Of a stretch of 11,541 bases of DNA, positions 7,264 to 11,541 are shown one piece after another. Made by a program: the position numbers and the translations under genes. Position 1 is the first letter of the stretch. The number at the start of each line of letters is the position of its first letter. The notes below the pieces were generated by a model. That model was not told the DNA's origin. It made no database searches and saw nothing but the letters and a program-made list of their open reading frames with translations. This DNA comes from JAITMY01 sp031549685 (GTDB lineage: Bacteria; Bacteroidota; Bacteroidia; Bacteroidales; UBA932): contig JAVBPG010000027.1 of NCBI GenBank assembly GCA_031549685.1, forward strand, positions 1-11,541, read 5' to 3'.

Positions 7264-8262
7264 CTACTTCACACTCTCCTCCACCGCCACAGCTACCGCT
7301 ACAGTAGCCCCGACCATAGGGTTATTACCCATGCCCAGGAAGCCCATCATTTCCACGTGGGCGGGAACTGATGATGAGCCTGCAAACTGCGCATCGCCGT
7401 GCATGCGGCCCATGGTATCGGTCATGCCGTACGAGGCGGGGCCAGCGGCCATGTTGTCGGGGTGCAGGGTGCGGCCCGTACCACCACCCGATGCTACCGA
7501 GAAATACCTTTTGCCCTGCTCCATGCACTCCTTCTTGTAGGTACCTGCGACGGGGTGCTGGAAGCGCGTGGGGTTGGTGGAGTTTCCGGTAATGGAAACG
7601 TCAACGCCCTCCGAGCGCATAACGGCAACGCCCTCGCGCACGTCATCGCAGCCGTAACACTTAACGCTGGCACGCTCGCCCGTTGAGTAAGCTTTTTCTT
7701 TTACTACATTAAGAGCACCGGTAGCGTAGTCAAACTGGGTTTGCACGTAGGTAAAGCCGTTGATGCGCGAAATTACCATGGCGGCATCTTTGCCAAGGCC
7801 GTTAAGGATAACGCGGAGTGGCTCCTTGCGCACCTTGTTAGCCGACTTTGCAATGCCAATGGCGCCTTCGGCTGCCGCGAAGCTCTCGTGACCTGCCAGG
7901 AAGGCAAAGCACTTGGTTTCCTCGCGCAGCAGCATGGCGGCCAGGTTACCGTGGCCAATACCCACCTTGCGGTCGTCGGCCACCGAGCCGGGAATGCAGA
8001 AAGCCTGCAGGCCCTCGCCAATAGCCTCGGCCGCTTCGGCAGCCTTTTTGCAGCCCTTCTTCAGCGCAATAGCGCAGCCCGCCACGTAAGCCCACGCCGC
8101 GTTTTCGAAGGCAATGGTTTGAATGTCCTTGCAGATTTGGTAGGCATCAATGCCCTTATCCGCGCAAATCTTTTTTGCCTCATCGAGGTCTTTTATTCCG
8201 TACTTGTTAAGCGCAGCATTTACCTGCTTAATACGCCTATCGTAACTTTCGAATAATGCCAT
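7264..8262 (-). CDS. GGGtGRT family protein
   Basis: A 332-residue cytoplasmic protein of a conserved family named after its GGGtGRT motif, seen here as GGGTGRT at residues 259-265 within YFSVASGGGTGRTLHPDN. No biochemical function is firmly established as far as I know. Other features are a glycine-rich C-terminus (MMGFLGMGNNPMVGATVAVAVAVEES), a GIGHGN segment at 101-106 and scattered cysteines (33, 44, 63, 71, 89, 118, 202, 205, 246), including KCYGC. No signal peptide or confident membrane helix is seen. The ATG at 8262 follows an A/T-rich leader with no Shine-Dalgarno site. It lies 127 bases downstream of the NifU-like scaffold gene on the same strand and is followed by a terminator, so the two are probably one transcription unit. 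The pairing suggests a role linked to iron-sulfur chemistry, which is inference. Confidence 0.9.
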   Translation of the reverse strand: MALFESYDRRIKQVNAALNKYGIKDLDEAKKICADKGIDAYQICKDIQTIAFENAAWAYVAGCAIALKKGCKKAAEAAEAIGEGLQAFCIPGSVADDRKVGIGHGNLAAMLLREETKCFAFLAGHESFAAAEGAIGIAKSANKVRKEPLRVILNGLGKDAAMVISRINGFTYVQTQFDYATGALNVVKEKAYSTGERASVKCYGCDDVREGVAVMRSEGVDVSITGNSTNPTRFQHPVAGTYKKECMEQGKRYFSVASGGGTGRTLHPDNMAAGPASYGMTDTMGRMHGDAQFAGSSSVPAHVEMMGFLGMGNNPMVGATVAVAVAVEESVK

Positions 8263-8272
8263 AATATTTTTA

Positions 8273-8392
8273 ATTTATAATTAACAATTAATAATTGATA
8301 ATTAAATCGACAGGGGATAATATTTACAATGAATGATTATGTTGTTGTCTTTCACAATTATTCATTATCAATTATCCATTATCAATTAATTA
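8273..8392. repeat. Inverted heptad arrays between scaffold and GGGtGRT genes
   Basis: On the plus strand, about 8356-8391 reads as 7-base units: TTATTCA, TTATCAA, TTATCCA, TTATCAA, TTAATTA. At 8273-8308 the complementary strand carries related units (ATTATCA, ATTATTA, ATTGTTA, ATTATAA). The two arrays face each other across about 50 bases and can pair, so the mRNA leader between the two genes could fold into a long A/U hairpin. The right array runs into the scaffold stop codon and the left one approaches the GGGtGRT start. Confidence 0.8.
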
Positions 8393-9082
8393 GTCGTGCC
8401 TTGGGTCAATATACTTAGCAGCCTCGGCAAAGCGACCGTAGGTAGAGGTTGCCTTTTTGAGCGCCTCGTTGGCATCGGTGCCCTTCTTTACGGCATCCAT
8501 CATTTTACCTAAGTGAATAAACTCGTAGCCGATAACCTCGCCCTCGGCATCAAGCGCCATGCGGTTAATGTAGCCCTCGGCCATTTCGAGGTAGCGCACG
8601 CCCTTGGCCCTGGTTGAGAACATGGTACCCACCTGCGAGCGCAGGCCCTTGCCCAAATCCTCTAAGCCGGCGCCAATGGGCAGACCGCCTTCGCTGAACG
8701 CCGATTGCGTGCGGCCGTAGGCAATTTGCAGGAACAGCTCGCGCATGGCGGTGTTGATGGCGTCGCACACCAGGTCGGTGTTGAGCGCCTCGAGCACCGT
8801 TTTGCCGGGAAGAATTTCGGCGGCAATGGCGGCGGAGTGCGTCATGCCCGAGCAGCCCACGGTTTCCACCAGCGCTTCCTCAATAATGCCATCCTTTACG
8901 TTGAGCGTCAGCTTGCAGGTACCCTGCTGCGGGGCGCACCAGCCCACGCCGTGCGTAAGGCCCGAGATGTCCTTTACCTCTTTCGACTTTACCCATTTTC
9001 CTTCCTCGGGGATGGGCGCCGCACCGTGCATCTGGCCTTGCTTAACCACGCACTGATGCTCTACTTCGTGTGAATAAATCAT
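8390..9082 (-). CDS. NifU-like iron-sulfur cluster assembly scaffold protein
   Basis: A 230-residue cytoplasmic protein of the IscU/NifU-like superfamily branch that accompanies GGGtGRT proteins. Conserved cysteines sit at 49 and 56 (GWCAPQQGTC) and 77 (VETVGCSGMTHSAA), the latter resembling the GCxxxxxS scaffold motif of NifU; Cys11 and Cys106 are further candidates. It lacks a Fer2 or NFU domain, and its roughly 100-residue C-terminal extension (FSEGGLPIGAGLEDLGKGLRSQVGTMF onward) is not part of classical IscU. I start at 9082 (MIYSHEVEHQCVV). The in-frame ATG at 9163 would add 27 unlikely residues and would place a promoter box inside the gene. As first gene of a probable two-gene operon with GGGtGRT, it likely supplies or holds a cluster for its partner; this is inference. 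It has a plausible -7 box at 9128-9135. Confidence 0.88.
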   Translation of the reverse strand: MIYSHEVEHQCVVKQGQMHGAAPIPEEGKWVKSKEVKDISGLTHGVGWCAPQQGTCKLTLNVKDGIIEEALVETVGCSGMTHSAAIAAEILPGKTVLEALNTDLVCDAINTAMRELFLQIAYGRTQSAFSEGGLPIGAGLEDLGKGLRSQVGTMFSTRAKGVRYLEMAEGYINRMALDAEGEVIGYEFIHLGKMMDAVKKGTDANEALKKATSTYGRFAEAAKYIDPRHD

Positions 9083-9127
9083 AGCGTTTTGTGTTTGTGT
9101 TTTTCTCTGTTTTTCAAAAAATCCGTG

Positions 9128-9135
9128 CAAAGATA
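9128..9135 (-). promoter_or_regulatory. Candidate -7 box for the scaffold/GGGtGRT operon
   Basis: The minus strand reads TATCTTTG (9135-9128), an exact TAnnTTTG match, 45 bases before the ATG at 9082. A TTTTTG element (9166-9161) lies 25 bases upstream, further than usual, so the -33 part is uncertain. The 316-base gap 9083-9398 between the divergent genes otherwise holds only T- and A-rich tracts and no further gene that I can support. Confidence 0.5.
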
Positions 9136-9398
9136 GCACTTTATGTAAAGAATAGCTCCCCAAAAATGGATTTACACCCTCCCAACCAGCTAAGCAAAGC
9201 TAATAATCAAGTTCTTGCCGTGTGCGTAAACGGTTCTTAGAGGAACTAATAGTCAGTACTTTTTTTACAAAAAAACATTCTGTTTTTTACCACAAAAAAC
9301 GTTTTTTCCGGGTCCGAAATACGAGAAAAATTTACTATCTTGTAGACGGGATTGAGGCTCCTGCCTTTTTAGGTAAAACTCTTAAAAAAACAAGCGCC

Positions 9399-9575
9399 AT
9401 GAAAGATCAAAAATCCAACGTTGAAAGGCACGGCAAGGGCCACGCCGACAACCATCGACACGGCAAGCGATTGTACAAAAACGATCCTATTCCAAAGGAG
9501 CTGCTGGAAAAGCCGAAAGATGCCCGAAAAAAGCAGCTGGAGGACAGCGAAATGCCAAGCGATTTTTGGTTGTAG
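9399..9575 (+). CDS. Small hydrophilic protein of unknown function
   Basis: A 58-residue, highly charged protein that I do not recognise. It starts MKDQKSNVERHGKGHADNHRHGKR, a His/Lys/Arg-rich segment (four His within residues 11-21), continues LYKNDPIPKELLEKPKDARKKQLEDSE and ends in MPSDFWL. No signal peptide, membrane helix or cysteine is present. The frame is open further left to 9222, but that stretch is AT-rich, reads as a low-complexity Phe/Lys/Arg run and lacks coding character, so I choose the ATG at 9399, which follows an A-rich leader. A weak promoter-like CTATCTTG lies near 9335-9342. An intrinsic terminator begins 43 bases past the stop, consistent with a single-gene transcript. 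The basic composition would suit nucleic acid binding, but nothing proves it. Confidence 0.65.
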   Translation: MKDQKSNVERHGKGHADNHRHGKRLYKNDPIPKELLEKPKDARKKQLEDSEMPSDFWL

Positions 9576-9617
9576 TAAGTATTACATGTTCACAAACCGC
9601 GCTTGGTTGACATAGCT

Positions 9618-9654
9618 AAAGCGAAGCCGTGAAGGGCTTCGCTTTGTTGTTTTT
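9618..9654 (+). terminator. Intrinsic terminator after the small gene
   Basis: AAAGCGAAGCC (9618-9628) and GGCTTCGCTTT (9635-9645) form a perfect 11-bp stem with a 6-base loop, followed by GTTGTTTTT. This is a textbook rho-independent terminator. Its right end abuts the promoter region of the lipoprotein gene. Confidence 0.85.
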
Positions 9655-9661
9655 AAAATGC

Positions 9662-9669
9662 TAACTTTG
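9662..9669 (+). promoter_or_regulatory. Candidate -7 box for the lipoprotein gene
   Basis: TAACTTTG matches the Bacteroidota TAnnTTTG box exactly and lies 18 bases before the ATG at 9688. A TTTG (9643-9646) is 15 bases upstream, closer than usual and inside the preceding terminator. Transcription from here would begin after the ATG at 9658, which supports the start at 9688. Confidence 0.5.
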
Positions 9670-9687
9670 CCAAAATTTGTACTCCGA

Positions 9688-10104
9688 ATGTTACGTAAAA
9701 TAACCTCATACGCTTGTGCATTTTTGCTCCTTGCGGGGTGCGCTCCCCGTGCAAGCATGCCGGCCCAGCCAATGCTTACCGACAAGCTGCTGCGCGATCT
9801 CAAGGCCGAGGGCTGCTGCGGCAAAAACTTCACGCCGTCGGCGGCGCTGGTGGAGCAATACAACCTGCGCGAGGACAATAAAACCTACTACGTGGGCGGC
9901 TTTCTGCATGTAACATCGGCCGCTAAGCCCGCCGATGTGGAAAAACTCGGCGTGAGCGTGGGCACGGAGGTGGACAGCATGTGGACGGCGCAGGTGCCGG
10001 TACAGAGTTTAGAGTCGCTGTTGAAAACAAAGGGCGTGAAAACTTTTGAGCCGGGCAGAAAAGCGCAGATGAAAAAAAGAGGGGGCAGTGGGCAACTGCA
10101 GTAA
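9688..10104 (+). CDS. Small lipoprotein resembling a subtilase propeptide
   Basis: A 138-residue predicted lipoprotein. Residues 1-18 are a lipoprotein signal peptide (MLRKITSYACAFLLLAGC) with the lipobox LAGC and acylated Cys18. An in-frame ATG at 9658 would add ten residues, but it lies upstream of the likely transcription start. The mature part has CC at 43-44 and then YYVGGFLHVTSAAKPADVEKLGVSVGTEVDSMWTAQVPVQSLESLLKTKGVKTFEP. That pattern (a glycine turn, 'LGV.VGTEV', 'TAQVPVQSLESL...GVK..EP') resembles the N-terminal propeptide-like region of Bacteroidota S8 subtilases. No protease domain follows, so it may be a free inhibitor or chaperone, or a remnant. This likeness comes from pattern recognition only. 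The last residues (GGSGQLQ) are encoded by the beginning of a heptad repeat stretch. mqnC begins 71 bases downstream. Confidence 0.75.
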   Translation: MLRKITSYACAFLLLAGCAPRASMPAQPMLTDKLLRDLKAEGCCGKNFTPSAALVEQYNLREDNKTYYVGGFLHVTSAAKPADVEKLGVSVGTEVDSMWTAQVPVQSLESLLKTKGVKTFEPGRKAQMKKRGGSGQLQ

Positions 10105-10195
10105 AATCAAGTGGCAATAGGCAGTCGGCAATAGGCAATAGTGCACTTGCGCGGCAGATAAATGGTAAATGGTAAATGGTAAATGGTAAATTAAA
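10083..10195. repeat. Heptad arrays running from the lipoprotein C-terminus into the mqnC start
   Basis: A first set with 7-base period covers roughly 10083-10145: GGGCAGT, GGGCAAC, then diverged units, then GTGGCAA, TAGGCAG, TCGGCAA, TAGGCAA. A second set is four perfect AATGGTA units at 10161-10188 plus a diverged AATTAAA (10189-10195). On the complementary strand these read ATTGCCT and ATTTACC, related to the ATTRTCC units elsewhere. The array provides the last codons of the lipoprotein gene and the first codons of mqnC. Confidence 0.88.
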
Positions 10196-11276
10196 TTCTC
10201 TCTACAAAAAATCCCTCGACTTACAGCCGCTCACCGACGAGGAGGCGCTGTACCTGTACGAGCAGGCGCCCTTAGCCGAGCTGATGAATGTGGCAAATAA
10301 ACTGCGGCAGCACCACGTACCGGGCATGGGCGTGAGCTGGCAAATTGACCGCAACGTAAACATTACCAACGTGTGCATTTCGGGCTGCAAGTTCTGCACC
10401 TTTCACTGCGGGCTGCAAAGCGAAAAAGCCTACACCACCACGCTCGAAGAATATTCACAAAAAGTTGAGGAGTTATTTGCCCAAGGCGGCGGCCAGCTGC
10501 TGCTGCAGGGCGGCCTGCACCCGCGCTACGGGCTCGATTTTTACGAAGCGCTTTTCAGGCAGCTCAAGCAAAAATATCCCACACTCAAGCTGCACGCATT
10601 AGGGCCTCCCGAGGTAGCGCACATTGCGCGGCTCGAAAATGTATCGTACCGGGAAACCTTGGAAAGGCTGGTGGCTGCCGGACTTGACAGCTTGCCCGGA
10701 GCGGGCGCCGAAATATTGGTTGACCGCGTGCGCAAAGCTCTTTCGCCCGGCAAACCTAATACCCAGGCGTGGCTCGACGTAATGCGCGAGGCGCACCGCA
10801 TGGGCCTGGCAACCTCGGCCACCATGATGTTTGGCCACATTGAAACCCGCGCCGAGCGTATACGCCACCTCATGCTCATTCGCGATTTACAGAGCGAAAA
10901 ACCAAAGGATGCCTACGGGTTTTTATCTTTCATTTGCTGGCCCGCGCAGCTGGAAAATGTGGCGCAAAACCCTGTTTTTGAAAACGTAAAAAAGGTAAGC
11001 ATTGAAGAGTATATTCGCACGGTGGCCATAGCGCGCATGGTGCTGCACAACGTGCCCAACATACAGGCCTCGTGGCTTACCGTGGGCAAAAGCACCGCGC
11101 AGCTCTGCCTGTGGGCCGGTGCTAACGATTTTGGCTCCATCATGATGGAGGAAAATGTAGTGTCATCGGCAGGGGCAAGCTACTCGTTCGATGCCAAGGG
11201 AATACAAGCCGCTATTCGCGAAGCGGGTTATGAGCCGTGGCTGAGGAATCAAAAGTACGAGGCGCTACAATTGTAG
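10176..11276 (+). CDS. mqnC: Cyclic dehypoxanthine futalosine synthase (radical SAM)
   Basis: Radical SAM enzyme of the futalosine route to menaquinone; it converts dehypoxanthine futalosine (DHFL) into cyclic DHFL in the cytoplasm. At 366 residues it has the usual family length. The 4Fe-4S site is C67-ISG-C71-KF-C74. Family stretches include VSWQIDRNVNITNVC, GGGQLLLQGGLHP, LKLHALGPPEVAHI, GLDSLPGAGAEIL, TSATMMFGHIET and SWLTVGKSTAQLCLWAGANDFGSIMMEENVVSSAGA; the last distinguishes it from the related radical SAM enzyme MqnE. The start ATG at 10176 is the third of four ATGs in the AATGGTA array. The other three are out of frame and stop within 4-7 codons, and no better start lies downstream. 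It probably shares a transcript with the lipoprotein gene. No other mqn gene lies in the window. A terminator follows at 11385. Confidence 0.93.
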   Translation: MVNGKLNSLYKKSLDLQPLTDEEALYLYEQAPLAELMNVANKLRQHHVPGMGVSWQIDRNVNITNVCISGCKFCTFHCGLQSEKAYTTTLEEYSQKVEELFAQGGGQLLLQGGLHPRYGLDFYEALFRQLKQKYPTLKLHALGPPEVAHIARLENVSYRETLERLVAAGLDSLPGAGAEILVDRVRKALSPGKPNTQAWLDVMREAHRMGLATSATMMFGHIETRAERIRHLMLIRDLQSEKPKDAYGFLSFICWPAQLENVAQNPVFENVKKVSIEEYIRTVAIARMVLHNVPNIQASWLTVGKSTAQLCLWAGANDFGSIMMEENVVSSAGASYSFDAKGIQAAIREAGYEPWLRNQKYEALQL

Positions 11277-11293
11277 TGTTTTTCTCCTACTAC

Positions 11294-11372
11294 TGTCATT
11301 GCGGGCTTGACCCGCAATCTCCAACTACAGGGTGCGTCTATCGGGGGATTGCGGGTCAAGCCCGCAATGACA
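11294..11372. repeat. 26-bp perfect inverted repeat, REP/MITE-like
   Basis: Positions 11294-11319 and 11347-11372 are exact reverse complements (26 bp) separated by 27 bases. Each arm is itself a palindrome: TTGCGGG and CCCGCAA around CTTGA. The motif TCATTGCGGGCTTGACCCGCAATC is of a kind repeated in intergenic regions of many genomes. It begins 18 bases past the mqnC stop. No transposase is present; it may be a BIME/MITE-like element, and the transcript would fold into a stable hairpin. Confidence 0.85.
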
Positions 11373-11384
11373 AAGTTCTGAGTT

Positions 11385-11416
11385 CGGTCGAAGCTTTCGC
11401 CTCGACCGTTTTTTAT
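11385..11416 (+). terminator. Intrinsic terminator downstream of mqnC
   Basis: CGGTCGA (11385-11391) pairs with TCGACCG (11402-11408), followed at once by six T in a T-rich tail. It sits after the 26-bp inverted repeat, about 110 bases past the mqnC stop, and is the best terminator candidate for that transcript. Confidence 0.7.
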
Positions 11417-11448
11417 TTACATAAGCTCAGTTTGTCAACATAACTCGA

Positions 11449-11502
11449 CTTAGGCACAGCCTAAGCCGAACAGGAGAGATGCCTCGGCTTCGCTCGGCAT
11501 GA
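11449..11502. repeat. REP-like palindromes at the right end
   Basis: CTTAGGC (11449-11455) and GCCTAAG (11459-11465) form a tight 7-bp hairpin. About 15 bases on comes a second imperfect palindrome, GATGCCTCGGCTTCGCTCGGCATGAC (in two parts: GATGCCTCGG, 11479-11488, and CTCGGCATGAC, 11493-11503), a form typical of interspersed intergenic repeats. I see no gene in 11277-11541. Confidence 0.6.
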
Positions 11503-11541
11503 CGATGCTCTTTGTGAAAAAAGAGTGGTTGTGTTGGGGCG

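Noticed and set aside
9083..9163. Upstream ATG at 9163 for the scaffold gene
   Set aside because: It would include a TAnnTTTG promoter box and add 27 residues unlike the family; ATG at 9082 fits better.
9222..9398. N-terminal extension of the small hydrophilic protein to 9222
   Set aside because: The stretch is T/A-rich, low complexity, and contains a promoter-like element; the ATG at 9399 gives a better coding pattern.
11294..11372. Terminal inverted repeats of an insertion sequence
   Set aside because: Only 27 bases lie between the arms; no transposase or target duplication is visible.

Overview
The window looks like chromosomal DNA of a Bacteroidota member, probably an anaerobic Bacteroidales-type organism. 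Three things point there: two secreted pectin-degrading proteins end in type IX secretion (T9SS) C-terminal sorting domains; several genes are preceded by the phylum's TAnnTTTG -7 promoter box and lack Shine-Dalgarno sites; and the sigma-54 protein and the GGGtGRT/scaffold pair read like Bacteroidota versions. Taxonomy below phylum is inference.

Layout. Positions 1-165 are a heptanucleotide tandem array running into the start codon of asnS (asparaginyl-tRNA synthetase, +). rpoN (sigma-54, +) follows after a hairpin and probably starts at an unusual TTG. Two overlapping hairpins separate rpoN from the convergent minus-strand block. That block, read right to left, holds a NifU-like iron-sulfur scaffold protein (9082-8390), a GGGtGRT-family protein (8262-7264), a pectinesterase reading frame split by one in-frame TAA (7049-5331), and a multidomain PL1-type pectate lyase (5233-3116). 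The plus strand then carries a 58-residue hydrophilic protein with its own terminator, a small lipoprotein resembling a subtilase propeptide, and mqnC of the futalosine menaquinone pathway. The right end (11277-11541) holds a 26-bp perfect inverted repeat, a terminator and further REP-like palindromes.

How the genes relate. asnS and rpoN are housekeeping. The pectinesterase and pectate lyase would act in sequence on pectin (de-esterify, then cleave) and share a 179-residue C-terminal surface module, about 73% identical without gaps. The scaffold and GGGtGRT proteins form a probable operon of poorly defined function. mqnC serves respiratory quinone synthesis.

Most notable observations: (1) seven intergenic arrays of related 7-bp repeats (approximate core ATTRTCM on one strand or the other), several abutting start codons, one supplying the mqnC ATG and three forming hairpins; (2) the single nonsense codon in the pectinesterase, placed between its catalytic Asp pair and its catalytic Arg/Trp; (3) the duplicated C-terminal module of the two pectin enzymes; (4) the stand-alone propeptide-like lipoprotein. 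No tRNA, rRNA, CRISPR array, IS element or phage gene is visible.
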